A stretch of DNA of 64,000 bases from Streptomyces mutabilis (GCF_014649815.1 NZ_BMTT01000001.1:186001-250000), one strand, 5' to 3'. Shown: positions 7,972-16,903, counted from the first letter of the stretch. Notes: generated by a model from the letters alone, not told the origin. Made by a program: numbers and translations.

Positions 7972-9252
7972 GTGAGCTCGACCAAGCGCACCGTGGTCGT
8001 CACCGGTATCGGCGCAACCACACCGCTGGGTGGCGACGCAGCCTCGACCTGGGAGGGCCTGGTCGCCGGCAAGTCCGGCGCCAAGCCCCTGGAGCAGGAG
8101 TGGGCCGCCGACCAGGCCGTCCGCATCGCCGCACCGGCCGCCGTCGACCCTTCCGAGGTCATCCCGCGTCCGCAGGCCCGCCGGCTGGACCGCTCGGCGC
8201 AGTTCGCGCTGATCGCCGCGCAGGAGGCCTGGAAGGACGCCGGTTTCACCGGCAAGGCCGGCGAGCCCGGTGGGGGCGGCACGGTCGACCCCGACCGGCT
8301 CGGCGCCGTCATCGCCTCCGGCATCGGCGGCGTGACGACCCTGCTCGACCAGTACGACGTGCTCAAGGAGAAGGGCGTCCGCCGCGTCTCCCCGCACACC
8401 GTCCCCATGCTGATGCCGAACGGCCCCTCCGCCAACGTGGGTCTGGCCGTGGGCGCCCGCGCGGGCGTGCACACGCCGGTCTCCGCCTGCGCGTCGGGTG
8501 CCGAGGCCATCGGCTACGCCATCGAGATGATCCGCACCGGCCGCGCCGACGTCGTCGTCGCGGGTGGCACGGAGGCGGCGATCCACCCGCTGCCCATCGC
8601 CGCGTTCGGCAACATGATGGCGATGTCCAAGAACAACGACGACCCGCAGGGCGCCTCGCGTCCCTTCGACACGGGCCGTGACGGCTTCGTCCTCGGTGAG
8701 GGCGCCGGCGTCCTCGTCCTGGAGTCCGCCGAGCACGCCGCCGCGCGCGGTGCCCGCGTCTACGCGGAGGCGGTCGGTCAGGGAGTCTCCGCCGACAGCC
8801 ACGACATCGTGCAGCCGGAACCGGAGGGCCGCGGCATCTCGCACGCCCTGCAGAACCTGCTGGACCGCTCCGACCTGGACCCGGCCGAGATCGTGCACGT
8901 CAACGCGCACGCCACCTCGACGCCGGCCGGTGACATCGCCGAGCTGAAGGCGCTGCGCAAGGTCCTCGGCGACGACGTCGACCACATGGCGGTCTCCGCC
9001 ACCAAGTCGATGACCGGTCACCTCCTCGGTGGCGCGGGCGGCGTGGAGTCGGTCGCGACGGTCCTCGCCCTGTACCACCGGGTGGCGCCGCCGACGATCA
9101 ACGTCGACAACCTCGACCCGGAGGCCGAGGCCAACGCCGACATCGTGCGCGGCGAGGCCCGGAAGCTGCCGGTCGAGGGCCGGATCGCCGCGCTGAACGA
9201 CTCGTTCGGCTTCGGCGGCCACAACGTGGTGCTGGCGTTCCGGACGTTCTGA
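7972..9252 (+). CDS. fabF: beta-ketoacyl-ACP synthase II, FabF
   Basis: A 426-residue elongating ketosynthase, the last gene of the FAS operon. The catalytic residues are Cys173 in VSACASGAEA, His313 in NAHATSTPAGD, Lys345 in SATKSMTGH and His350. A short Gly-rich insertion lies at residues 95-104 (GKAGEPGGGG). The GTG at 7972 follows GGAGAAAG. An 86-base gap separates it from acpP, and a strong terminator lies 20 bases after its stop. Confidence 0.97.
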   Translation: MSSTKRTVVVTGIGATTPLGGDAASTWEGLVAGKSGAKPLEQEWAADQAVRIAAPAAVDPSEVIPRPQARRLDRSAQFALIAAQEAWKDAGFTGKAGEPGGGGTVDPDRLGAVIASGIGGVTTLLDQYDVLKEKGVRRVSPHTVPMLMPNGPSANVGLAVGARAGVHTPVSACASGAEAIGYAIEMIRTGRADVVVAGGTEAAIHPLPIAAFGNMMAMSKNNDDPQGASRPFDTGRDGFVLGEGAGVLVLESAEHAAARGARVYAEAVGQGVSADSHDIVQPEPEGRGISHALQNLLDRSDLDPAEIVHVNAHATSTPAGDIAELKALRKVLGDDVDHMAVSATKSMTGHLLGGAGGVESVATVLALYHRVAPPTINVDNLDPEAEANADIVRGEARKLPVEGRIAALNDSFGFGGHNVVLAFRTF

Positions 9253-9272
9253 GCCACCATCGCACGTACCTG

Positions 9273-9302
9273 AAAGGGCCCCACCGACCGGTGGGGCCCT
9301 TT
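9273..9302 (+). terminator. rho-independent-type terminator after fabF
   Basis: A perfect 13-bp stem (9273-9285 paired with 9290-9302) closes a four-base GACC loop 20 bases after the fabF stop. The stem begins AAAGGGCCCC and ends CCCTTT, so it can work in both directions. It separates the fab operon from the convergent DUF3145 gene. Confidence 0.85.
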
Positions 9303-9327
9303 CCCATGACTCCTACGGCGTCCCGGA

Positions 9328-9822
9328 TCAGACCACCTGGTGCAGCCAGCGCACCGGGGCGCCCTCGCCGGCGTAGCGGAAGGGCTCCAGCTCGTCGTCC
9401 CAGGGCTTGCCGAGGAGCTTGGCGATGTCGGACTCAAGGTCGCTCTCGCCGTGCCGGGAGCGGGTCAGGGCTGCGCGCAGCCGGTCCTCGGGGACGAGGA
9501 TGTCGCCGTGAATGCCGGTGACGGCGTGGAAGATGCCGAGGTGGGGGGTGCAGCTGTAGCGTTCGCCCTCGGCGTTCGCGGACGGCTCCGCGGTGACCTC
9601 GAAGCGCAGCAGTTGCCAGCCGCGCAGCGCGGAGGCGAGCTTGGAGGCGGTGCCGGCCTGGCCCTGCCACGAGAACTCCGAACGCCAGGTGCCGGGCGCG
9701 GCCGGCTGCCGGATCCAGTCCAGGCTGACGCGCGTGCCGAGCACCCCGGCGACGGCCCACTCGACGTGCGGGCACAGCGCGCGCGGCGCGGAGTGCACGT
9801 ACAGGACTCCACGTGTCGTCAC
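9328..9822 (-). CDS. DUF3145 family protein
   Basis: A 164-residue conserved actinobacterial protein of unknown function. It starts MTTRGVLYVHSAPRALCPHV, has a conserved WRSEFSWQG segment, and ends in the WLHQVV tail typical of the family. The GTG at 9822 has GGAGG at a normal distance. It is found next to the fab operon in many streptomycetes, but this shows conserved order rather than function. No signal peptide, membrane segment or catalytic motif is visible. Confidence 0.88.
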   Translation of the reverse strand: MTTRGVLYVHSAPRALCPHVEWAVAGVLGTRVSLDWIRQPAAPGTWRSEFSWQGQAGTASKLASALRGWQLLRFEVTAEPSANAEGERYSCTPHLGIFHAVTGIHGDILVPEDRLRAALTRSRHGESDLESDIAKLLGKPWDDELEPFRYAGEGAPVRWLHQVV

Positions 9823-10080
9823 CGGAACCTCCGGGCTGAGCGGGACATCTCGGAACAGGTGGAACGGCCCGCGGCCGGTCGGGCCACGTTGATGGCGAGG
9901 CTACCGTGCGCCGGGACGTGGAGTGTGACGTACCGTCGGTCCCGGTGCCGACAAACCTCCGCCATTCACCCGGCAGGACGCTTGTGCGGGTGTGAGACGT
10001 TGCATCGCCGCCCCCGGGAACCCTCGCGCGGTGTCATGGGTTGAGCACACTGGTGGCACGAGGCGAGGGGTGGGACCGAC

Positions 10081-11010
10081 ATGGGGCAGGGCCCGGAGCG
10101 GGAGGTGGCGACGCGGCGCGTCCGCCGCCGTTCGCGTGCCGCACTCACCGTGCGCGCCGCCGCGGTGCTGACCGCGGCCGTCGTGGGCGTGACCGGCTGC
10201 GACGCGGTGGGCGGCGCCCCCGACCCGTCCGGCTCCGCTTCGAAGCGCACGAAGCCCGCTCCGGTGTGGGACACCAGCCCGGAGTCGGTCGCCGCCGTGG
10301 GCGACTCCATCACGCGCGGCTTCGACGCGTGCACGGTGCTGTCGGACTGCCCCGAGGTCTCGTGGGCCACCGGGAGCAGCGCCGAGGTCGACAGCCTCGC
10401 CGTACGGCTCCTGGGGAAGGCGGAGGCGGCCGAGCACAGTTGGAACTACGCCGTCACCGGGGCCCGGATGGCCGATCTGACGGCGCAGATGGAGCGGGCG
10501 GCGGCGCGGAAGCCGGAGCTGGTCGCGGTGATGGTCGGGGCCAACGACGCCTGCCGGGCGACGACCTCGGCGATGACGTCGGTGGCCGACTTCCGTGCCC
10601 AGTTCGAGGAGGCCATGGGCACCCTGCGCGAGAAGCTGCCGAAGGCGCAGGTGTTCGTGGCGAGCATCCCGGACCTGAAGCGGCTGTGGTCCCAGGGACG
10701 CACCAATCCGCTGGGCAAGCAGGTGTGGAAGCTGGGCATCTGCCCGTCGATGCTGGGCGACGCGGACGCGCTGGACTCGGCGGCGACCCTGCGGCGCAAC
10801 ACCGTGCGGGGCCGGGTGGAGGACTACAACGCGGTGCTGCGGGACGTCTGCGCGAAGGACCGGCGGTGCCGCACCGACGGCGGGGCGGTGCACGAGTTCC
10901 GGTTCGGCACCGACCAGTTGAGCCACTGGGACTGGTTCCATCCGAGTGTGGACGGCCAGGCACGGCTGGCGGAGATCGCCTACCGCGCGGTGACCGCGAA
11001 GAAGCCTTGA
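10081..11010 (+). CDS. SGNH/GDSL hydrolase lipoprotein
   Basis: A 309-residue exported hydrolase. A basic N-terminus and hydrophobic segment end in the lipobox VTGC, with Cys40 as the lipidation site. The SGNH blocks are visible: block I GDSITRG with nucleophile Ser76, block III GANDACRA, and block V HWDWFHPSV holding the Asp-His pair. Such proteins are extracytoplasmic esterases or deacetylases acting on polysaccharide or lipid esters; the substrate is unknown. It ends 37 bases before an aldose epimerase on the same strand. Confidence 0.9.
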   Translation: MGQGPEREVATRRVRRRSRAALTVRAAAVLTAAVVGVTGCDAVGGAPDPSGSASKRTKPAPVWDTSPESVAAVGDSITRGFDACTVLSDCPEVSWATGSSAEVDSLAVRLLGKAEAAEHSWNYAVTGARMADLTAQMERAAARKPELVAVMVGANDACRATTSAMTSVADFRAQFEEAMGTLREKLPKAQVFVASIPDLKRLWSQGRTNPLGKQVWKLGICPSMLGDADALDSAATLRRNTVRGRVEDYNAVLRDVCAKDRRCRTDGGAVHEFRFGTDQLSHWDWFHPSVDGQARLAEIAYRAVTAKKP

Positions 11011-11047
11011 CCCGGTCCCACCTGGGCGGTGTCCTAGAGTTCCGCAC

Positions 11048-12025
11048 ATGAACGAACTCTTCGGCACACTTTCCGACGGCACGCCCGTCCACCGCTGGAC
11101 CCTTCAGCGGGCCGGCGTACGGGTGCGGGTCCTGTCGTACGGCGGGATCGTGCAGTCGGCCGAGGTCCCGGACCGGGACGGGAACAGCGCCGACGTGGTG
11201 CTGGGGTTCACCGAGCTGGACGGCTATGTGACGCACCCGGAGCCCTACTTCGGCGCGCTCGTCGGACGGTACGCCAACCGCATCGCGGGCGGGCGCTTCC
11301 CGCTGGACGGGCGGACGTACGCGCTGGCGCTCAACAACGGGCCGAACTCGTTGCACGGCGGCGAGCGCGGCTTCGACAAGCGGGTGTGGGACGTGGCGCC
11401 GGTCGCGGACGGCGTCCGGCTGAGCCGGGTCAGCCCGCACGGCGAGGAGGGTTTCCCGGGCCGGGTGGAGATGTCGGCGACGTACACGCTGGGCGCGACG
11501 GGCGCGCTGCGGATCGTGTACGAGGCGGTCACCGACGCGCCGACCGTGCTGAACCCGACCAATCACAGCTACTTCAACCTCGGCGGCCCCGGGTCCGGGC
11601 ACGCGGGCGGGCACGAGCTGCGGCTGGCCGCCTCCCGGATCACACCGGTCGACGCCGACCTGATCCCGACGGGCGCTCTGGAGGACGTGGCGGACACCCG
11701 CTTCGACTTCCGGCGGGCACGGAAGGTCGGCTCGGGCTACGACCACAACTTCGTCCTGGACAAGGGCGTGACGGACACCGCCGTGGAGGTCGCCGAGCTG
11801 TACGACCCGGCATCGGGGCGGGTGCTGACGGTGGCGACGACCGAGCCGGGCCTCCAGCTGTACACCGCCGACCACCTGGGCGAGCCCTTCGCCCCCGGCG
11901 ACGGCGTCGCGCTGGAGACGCAGCACTTCCCGGACTCCCCGAACCGGCCGGAGTTCCCCAGCACGGTGCTGCGGCCGGGTGAGGTGTTCCGCTCGGAGAC
12001 GGTGTACGGCTTCTCGGTACGGTAG
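11048..12025 (+). CDS. aldose 1-epimerase (cytoplasmic)
   Basis: A 325-residue galactose mutarotase-like enzyme that interconverts alpha and beta anomers of free aldoses. The active-site His lies in NPTNHSYFNL and the catalytic base Glu in the C-terminal ETQHFPDSPNRPEFPS motif. Its end is nearly the same as that of the exported epimerase at 30302-31450, but it lacks that protein's signal peptide. The ATG has only a weak ribosome binding site. A stable hairpin follows at 12058-12091. Confidence 0.92.
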   Translation: MNELFGTLSDGTPVHRWTLQRAGVRVRVLSYGGIVQSAEVPDRDGNSADVVLGFTELDGYVTHPEPYFGALVGRYANRIAGGRFPLDGRTYALALNNGPNSLHGGERGFDKRVWDVAPVADGVRLSRVSPHGEEGFPGRVEMSATYTLGATGALRIVYEAVTDAPTVLNPTNHSYFNLGGPGSGHAGGHELRLAASRITPVDADLIPTGALEDVADTRFDFRRARKVGSGYDHNFVLDKGVTDTAVEVAELYDPASGRVLTVATTEPGLQLYTADHLGEPFAPGDGVALETQHFPDSPNRPEFPSTVLRPGEVFRSETVYGFSVR

Positions 12026-12057
12026 CCGCCGCGGCGGGGCCTGCGAAGAGGTACTGC

Positions 12058-12091
12058 GCCCCGGCCCGGCCGTCAGGTCCCGGGCCGGGGC
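12058..12091 (+). terminator. hairpin terminator after aldose epimerase
   Basis: A perfect 12-bp GC stem (12058-12069 with 12080-12091) and a ten-base loop lie 32 bases after the epimerase stop. There is no T-run, which is common for Streptomyces terminators. The rest of 12026-12302 shows no gene and should hold the promoter of the next one. Confidence 0.65.
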
Positions 12092-12302
12092 TGTGCGCGG
12101 GGGGCACGCCGTCGCGCGGCGGCCCGTCCCAGACGTTAATCGCCGCCGGGATCCGGTGGCCGGTGATCGAGCGTCCGAACCGGAGTTCGTACGAACCCTT
12201 CACAAACGCCCATGCGCCGGTCGCCGTAGCGCGCGTCCCCTCCGTCACGCGATACTGCCGCGACCGCAGCGCACTCCACGGCGACGGAAGGCCTGGACTC
12301 CC

Positions 12303-13595
12303 TTGACAGACATACGCGTTCGGACCGGCGTACTCGGACTGGCCCTGGTGGCGGGACTCGTCACCCCCGCGACGGCCACGGCGGCTCCCCCGGCCGCCGT
12401 CACCGCCCCCGCTCCCACCGTCGAGGAGCGACGGCTCGACGGCGAAGTGCCCCAGGAGATCCTGCGGCGTTCCGGATTCACCGGGGTGGCACCGGCGTTC
12501 GCCCGCGGACTCGGGCGGGCCGACTCCTACCGGGAGGCCCGCCGTCTCGTCGCGCGCGAGGGCTCGGCGCTGTGGCGGCGGGCGGTGGACCGGGTGCAGG
12601 GACGCGGGCCCGCCGGCGGGGACCTCAGCCGGGACGACGACCGGCCGCTGTACTGGGCCCGGCTCGGGATGACCCGCGAACTGCGCACCTGGGACCCGCA
12701 GTTCCGGCTGACCGAGCGGCAGCGGGACGCGCTGCTCACGGTGCTGGAGGGCACCTCGCGCGGCCAGACCGACATCGACCTGCCCGGCGACGGGCAGCGG
12801 GGCAAGGGCCTGGAGCGGGTCCTGCTCACCGGTTTCGACCCGTTCACCCTGGACCGCGACATCCGGATATCGAACCCGTCCGGCGCCGCCGCGCTCGCGC
12901 TGGACGGCACCGTGATCCAGACGGAGGCGGGTCCCGCGCGGGTGGAGACGGCCGTGTTCCCGGTGCGCTGGCGGGACTTCACGCAAGGGGCGGTGGAGGA
13001 GGCGCTGAGGCCGCTTCTGCCTCGCGTGGACCTGTTCACGACGGTGAGCCAGGGGCGGGTCGGGCGGTTCGACGTGGAGCGGACCAACGGGGCCTGGCGG
13101 GGCGGCTTCCCGGACAACGAGAACGTCTCCCGCACGGAGGCGGTGCCGGTGGCCGACCCGGCCTCGCAGCCGCAGTGGACGACCACGACCCTGCCGTACG
13201 AGGCGATCACCGCCGCGGACACGGGCCGGTTCCCCGTGTACGACAACACGAGCGTGACGGAGATCCCGGCGGGCGGCACCGAGCCGGTCGTGCGGCCGCA
13301 GGGACCGACGCCGGGGTCGACGGCCCGTGCGGGCGGCGGCGGGGACTACCTGTCGAACGAGATCGCCTACCGGGCGACCCTGCTGCGGGACCGCCTCGGG
13401 CTCCACGGCACGCTGCCGGGCGGGCACGTGCACACGCCGGTGCTGCAGTTCGGGGACGGGAACACCGACCCCGCGACGGGGGCGGTCACCGACCCCGCGT
13501 TCGTGCGGAATCGGCTGGAGATCGTGGCGCAGGTGCGGTCGATCGTGGCCGTGGCGGTCAGCGCATCGGAGGCGGAGCGGCCGGGCCGGAGCTGA
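12303..13595 (+). CDS. exported pyroglutamyl-peptidase-I-like protein with Ser in place of catalytic Cys
   Basis: A 430-residue protein with an N-terminal signal sequence (hydrophobic VLGLALVAGLV, then Ala-rich) and a ~145-residue extra domain before a pyroglutamyl peptidase I-like domain. The fold signature LLTGFDPF is at 174-181, the ERTN motif keeps Glu259, and VHTP keeps His377. The segment that should carry the nucleophilic Cys reads GDYLSNEIAYR, with Ser351 at that position. The TTG start follows GGAAGG; it is the best start before the signal peptide. It may be inactive, a serine enzyme, or a binding protein. It overlaps the convergent EI24 gene by 38 bases. Confidence 0.8.
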   Translation: MTDIRVRTGVLGLALVAGLVTPATATAAPPAAVTAPAPTVEERRLDGEVPQEILRRSGFTGVAPAFARGLGRADSYREARRLVAREGSALWRRAVDRVQGRGPAGGDLSRDDDRPLYWARLGMTRELRTWDPQFRLTERQRDALLTVLEGTSRGQTDIDLPGDGQRGKGLERVLLTGFDPFTLDRDIRISNPSGAAALALDGTVIQTEAGPARVETAVFPVRWRDFTQGAVEEALRPLLPRVDLFTTVSQGRVGRFDVERTNGAWRGGFPDNENVSRTEAVPVADPASQPQWTTTTLPYEAITAADTGRFPVYDNTSVTEIPAGGTEPVVRPQGPTPGSTARAGGGGDYLSNEIAYRATLLRDRLGLHGTLPGGHVHTPVLQFGDGNTDPATGAVTDPAFVRNRLEIVAQVRSIVAVAVSASEAERPGRS

Positions 13596-14391
13596 CCGCC
13601 GGGTCGGCGGAGCCGCCGTCGGACCGGTCGTCGCCGCCGTCCCGGGTCTCCTCGCCCAGCAGTTCGCGGGCGAGGAGGGTGGCGCCGGCGACCGCTCCCG
13701 GCATCAGGAACACCGCGACGAAGGGGACGAGGAAGGCCACGGCCAGCGGGGTGCCGTAGCCCCAGACCAGCAGCTTGCGGGAGCGCAGGAGGGCGAGCCG
13801 GTCGCGCACTTCGACCCCCCGGCGCTGGAGGGCGACCGAGGTCAGCTCCTCGGTGAGGAAGAAGCCGGTGACGAAGAAGCCGACCACCGGGACCACCGTC
13901 TGGCCGGCGACCGGGATGAAGCCGAGGGCGAAGAGCAGTACGCCCCATACGGCTGCGCGCAGGAGGACGCGGAGACTGTCGCGGCCCGAGATCCACAGCT
14001 CGCGCATGAGCGGCAGGTCCGACTCGGGAGCGGTGCCGTCCGGGGAGACGTCCCGGTCGACGCGCTCGGAGAGGCTCTCGTAGAAGGGCTGGCCGATCAG
14101 CAGCGTGACCGCCGTGAAGGTGAGGACGGCCAGGAGCAGGGCGAGGGCGAAGAGGACGGCGGTGAGGAAGCCGCGGAAGAGGCCGGACCAGGGGGTGGAC
14201 CAGTCGTCGGCGAAGGGGGTCGCCCAGGCGACGAAGTCGGTGCCCCACAGCGCCAGCGACACCAGCGCCGCCACGTACAGGACCAGGGTGATGAGACCCG
14301 GGACGAGCCCGAAGCCGTAGCTCTTGCCGTGCCGGGCCACCCAGCGCTGGCCCTTCAGGAGATGACCGAATCCCGCCCCAAGATCGCGCAT
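13558..14391 (-). CDS. EI24 domain (CysZ-like) membrane protein
   Basis: A 277-residue integral membrane protein with about four hydrophobic helices (around FGLVPGLITLVLYVAALV, GFLTAVLFALALLLAV, VVPVVGFFVTGFFL and PLAVAFLVPFVAVFL). It has the EI24/CysZ signature GQPFYESLSERVD in the cytoplasmic loop. Bacterial members such as CysZ are sulfate permeases, but actinobacterial members are not characterised. The C-terminus is a disordered Asp/Ser/Pro-rich tail that overlaps the end of the neighbouring peptidase-like gene. Confidence 0.85.
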   Translation of the reverse strand: MRDLGAGFGHLLKGQRWVARHGKSYGFGLVPGLITLVLYVAALVSLALWGTDFVAWATPFADDWSTPWSGLFRGFLTAVLFALALLLAVLTFTAVTLLIGQPFYESLSERVDRDVSPDGTAPESDLPLMRELWISGRDSLRVLLRAAVWGVLLFALGFIPVAGQTVVPVVGFFVTGFFLTEELTSVALQRRGVEVRDRLALLRSRKLLVWGYGTPLAVAFLVPFVAVFLMPGAVAGATLLARELLGEETRDGGDDRSDGGSADPAVSSGPAAPPPMR

Positions 14392-14432
14392 GGGCGGAAC
14401 TCTACCGGCCGGGCGGGGGCCGCAGGATCGCG

Positions 14433-14471
14433 CCGGAGGCCGCGCCCGGTGTCTGCGGGTGCGGCCTCCGG
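14433..14471 (-). terminator. hairpin downstream of ohr
   Basis: An 11-bp perfect stem (14433-14443 with 14461-14471) with a 17-base loop lies 26 bases past the ohr stop on the minus strand. It lies between ohr and the EI24 start, and may separate their transcripts. Confidence 0.5.
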
Positions 14472-14496
14472 TGAGTCCTGCGCGACGGGCCGGCGG

Positions 14497-14916
14497 TCAG
14501 GCGAGCGTCACGGTGATGTTGCCGCGGGTGGCCTTCGAGTACGGGCACACCTGGTGCGCCTTCTCCACCAGCGACCGCGCGGTGGCGGCGTCCACCGTCG
14601 GGATCTCGGCGGAGATCTCGACGATGATGCCGAAGCCGTCGTCGTTCTTGCCGATGCCGACCTTCGCGGTGACGGTCGAGCCGGAGACGTCGGCGCCCTC
14701 CTGGCGGGCCACGACGGCGAGCGCGCCCTGGAAGCAGGCGCTGTACCCGGCGGCGAACAGCTGCTCCGGGTTGGTGCCGGCCCCGCTGCCGCCCATCTCC
14801 TCGGGCGGGTTCACGACGACGTCGAGCTTGCCGTCATCGGTGGCGACCCGGCCGTCGCGGCCGTTCTCGGCGGTGGCGACGGCGGTGTAGAGGACCTCGG
14901 ACTGCTGAATGGGCAT
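14497..14916 (-). CDS. ohr: organic hydroperoxide resistance protein (Ohr)
   Basis: A 139-residue thiol peroxidase of the OsmC/Ohr family that reduces organic hydroperoxides. The two reactive cysteines are Cys61 in GYSACFQGAL and Cys124 in HQVCPYSKAT; Arg20 is in the position of the conserved arginine. The VCPYS ending separates Ohr from OsmC. No OhrR gene is adjacent: the nearest MarR gene, at 16174, faces away and has its own operator by the oxidoreductase. Confidence 0.93.
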   Translation of the reverse strand: MPIQQSEVLYTAVATAENGRDGRVATDDGKLDVVVNPPEEMGGSGAGTNPEQLFAAGYSACFQGALAVVARQEGADVSGSTVTAKVGIGKNDDGFGIIVEISAEIPTVDAATARSLVEKAHQVCPYSKATRGNITVTLA

Positions 14917-15032
14917 GCGGTTGTCTTCCTCCTCGGTCCGCCGTGACTCGCGCCCACGACCACGACGGATTTCGGAAAGACGCTACCGCATGCCGGAAAC
15001 TCCGTGAAGGCCGCTCCTCCCCCGCAGGGGTC

Positions 15033-16055
15033 TCACAGCTTGACGATCATCTTGCCGGTGTTGTCGCCGCGCAGGACCCCGAGGAACGCCTCCAGGTTGT
15101 TCTCGATGCCCTCGACGACCGTCTCGCGGTACTTCAGCTCGCCGGAGCGGACCCAGGGGCCGACCTCCTGGACGAACTGCGGCTGCAGGTCGTAGTGGTC
15201 GCCGACGAGGAAGCCCTCGATGCGGCCGCGGGTCTGGATCAGGCGGGCGAGGTTCTTCGGGCCGGGGGCGGGCTCGGTGTTGTTGTAGACGGAGATCGCG
15301 CCACAGATCGCGATGCGGCCGTCCCGGTTGAGGGAGCCGATGGCGGCCTCCAGGTGGTCGCCGCCCACGTTGTCGAAGTAGACGTCGACGCCGTCCGGGG
15401 CGGCGGCGCGCAGCTGCTCGCTCACCGGGCCGTTCTTGTAGTTGAAGGCGGCGTCGAAGCCGTACTCGTCGACGAGCAGCTTGACCTTCTCGTCCGAGCC
15501 GGCCGAGCCGATGACACGGGAGGCGCCCTTGAGCTTCGCGATCTGCCCGACCTGGCTGCCGACGGCGCCCGCGGCGCCGGAGACGAAGACGGAGTCGCCC
15601 TCCTTGAAGGCGGCGGTGCGCAGCAGACCGGCGTAGGCGGTCAGCCCCGTCATGCCGAGCACGCCCAGGTACGTCGAGAGCGGCGCCGCGTCCGGGTCGA
15701 CCTTGACGGCGTTCTTCGCGTCCACGGCGGCGTACTCGCGCCAGCCGAAGAAGTGCAGGACGTGATCGCCGACGGCGATGCCCTCGGTGTTGGAGGCGAC
15801 GACCTCGCCGACCGCACCGCCCTGCATCGGCTTGCCCAGCTCATAGGGGGCGACGTAGGACTTGGCGGCGCTCATGCGGCCGCGCATGTAGGGGTCGACG
15901 GAGACGTACAGGTTGCGCACGAGGACCTGCCCCTCGCCCGGGGTGGGGAGCTCCGCCTCGACGAGGGAGAAGTCCTCGGGCTCGGGCCAGCCGACCGGGC
16001 GGCTGTCCAGGTGCCATTCGCGGTTGACGGTGGGGAGGGAGGGGGAGTCGGTCAT
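15033..16055 (-). CDS. NADP-dependent oxidoreductase (CurA / leukotriene reductase type)
   Basis: A 340-residue medium-chain reductase without zinc ligands. Rossmann-fold motif GAAGAVGSQVGQIAKLKG is clear, as is the family marker FDNVGGDHLEAAI. The N-terminal EDFSLVEAELPTPGEGQVLV block is typical of NADPH-dependent alkenal/one reductases that saturate alpha,beta-unsaturated carbonyls. It is divergent from a MarR gene across a perfect palindrome, so it is probably repressed by that protein and induced by reactive electrophiles. Confidence 0.9.
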   Translation of the reverse strand: MTDSPSLPTVNREWHLDSRPVGWPEPEDFSLVEAELPTPGEGQVLVRNLYVSVDPYMRGRMSAAKSYVAPYELGKPMQGGAVGEVVASNTEGIAVGDHVLHFFGWREYAAVDAKNAVKVDPDAAPLSTYLGVLGMTGLTAYAGLLRTAAFKEGDSVFVSGAAGAVGSQVGQIAKLKGASRVIGSAGSDEKVKLLVDEYGFDAAFNYKNGPVSEQLRAAAPDGVDVYFDNVGGDHLEAAIGSLNRDGRIAICGAISVYNNTEPAPGPKNLARLIQTRGRIEGFLVGDHYDLQPQFVQEVGPWVRSGELKYRETVVEGIENNLEAFLGVLRGDNTGKMIVKL

Positions 16056-16100
16056 GGTGGGCCTTTCCTGGGGCGGGAAGGGGGTCTGGCGGTCGACGCA

Positions 16101-16123
16101 GTTGTTTCAGGTCCTGAAACAAC
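16101..16123. promoter_or_regulatory. perfect 23-bp palindrome, probable MarR operator
   Basis: Two 11-bp arms, GTTGTTTCAGG and CCTGAAACAAC, flank one central base in the divergent promoter region of the oxidoreductase and MarR genes. A weaker related sequence sharing the TTTCAGG half-site lies at 16137-16157, next to the MarR start. Confidence 0.8.
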
Positions 16124-16173
16124 CATGCGACTGAACATTTCAGGTTGTCAAACAAATGGGTACCCTGGATTCC

Positions 16174-16629
16174 ATGGCCACACCACGCGACACGTCCCGT
16201 CGACCCGACGCACTCACCCTCGAAGTCGTCGAGCTGATCGGCGAGGTCGTGGCCCGTTTCCACGCCGACTACGAGGGGGCCGCCGCGGAACTCGCCCTGA
16301 CCGGGGCGCAGGCCAAGCTGCTCAGCCTGCTGTCGCTGGAGCCGCTGCCGATGCGGAAGCTGGCGCAGAAGCTGAAGTGCGAGCCGTCGAACGTGACCGG
16401 GATCGTGGACCGGCTGGAGGCGCGGGGCCTGGTCGAGCGGCGGCCCGATCCCGGCGACCGGCGGGTGAAGGTGGCGGCGGCGACGGACGAGGGGCGGCGG
16501 GTGGCCCGGGGCCTGCGGGAGTCACTGCGGTTCGCGCGGGAGCCGCTGGCGGGGCTGTCGGAGGAGGAGCGGGTCGCCCTGCGGGACGCGCTGCGGAGGA
16601 TGCTCGGGGAGGACTCGGCGGAGAGCTGA
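16174..16629 (+). CDS. MarR family transcriptional regulator
   Basis: A 151-residue MarR-type winged-helix regulator: recognition region MRKLAQKLKCEPSNVTGIVD (about residues 57-76) followed by the wing ERRPDPGDRRVKVA. No cysteine stands in the usual OhrR sensing position; the one Cys is in the recognition helix region. I chose the ATG at 16174 because TACCCT ends seven bases before it (possible leaderless start); an in-frame ATG at 16156 would add six residues. It probably represses the divergent oxidoreductase and itself through the palindrome at 16101-16123. Confidence 0.88.
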   Translation: MATPRDTSRRPDALTLEVVELIGEVVARFHADYEGAAAELALTGAQAKLLSLLSLEPLPMRKLAQKLKCEPSNVTGIVDRLEARGLVERRPDPGDRRVKVAAATDEGRRVARGLRESLRFAREPLAGLSEEERVALRDALRRMLGEDSAES

Positions 16630-16632
16630 CCC

Positions 16633-16818
16633 TCAGCCCGCTTCGGATTCGTACCGCAACTCGTAGAGGGGCCCGGCCTTCACCATGACCGTCACCTCGA
16701 CCGGACCGCCCCCGTCACCGTGGACGACCCGGAGGGTGCGCAGGACTGGGTACTGCCGGTGAGACGGGGAGCCCGGTGGCCGGGAGGCTCTCCCGGCAGG
16801 TACCGGCGGACGCGCCAC
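16633..16818 (-). CDS. possible small hypothetical protein
   Basis: A 61-codon frame on the minus strand converging on the MarR gene. The last ~35 codons have the strong G/C third positions of real Streptomyces genes and encode TLRVVHGDGGGPVEVTVMVK and a Leu-Tyr-Glu-Leu-rich end. The first 25 residues are Pro/Arg-rich and look non-coding. There is no good ribosome binding site at the GTG. It could be a short real gene with a later start or a remnant. Confidence 0.25.
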   Translation of the reverse strand: MARPPVPAGRASRPPGSPSHRQYPVLRTLRVVHGDGGGPVEVTVMVKAGPLYELRYESEAG

Positions 16819-16903
16819 GTCCCATGCTCCCCTTCCTGCAACTCCTGTGCTGATCTATGGTGTTGGGACGGACCACGGACGCGGCCACGCGGGGGGCAGT
16901 GAC

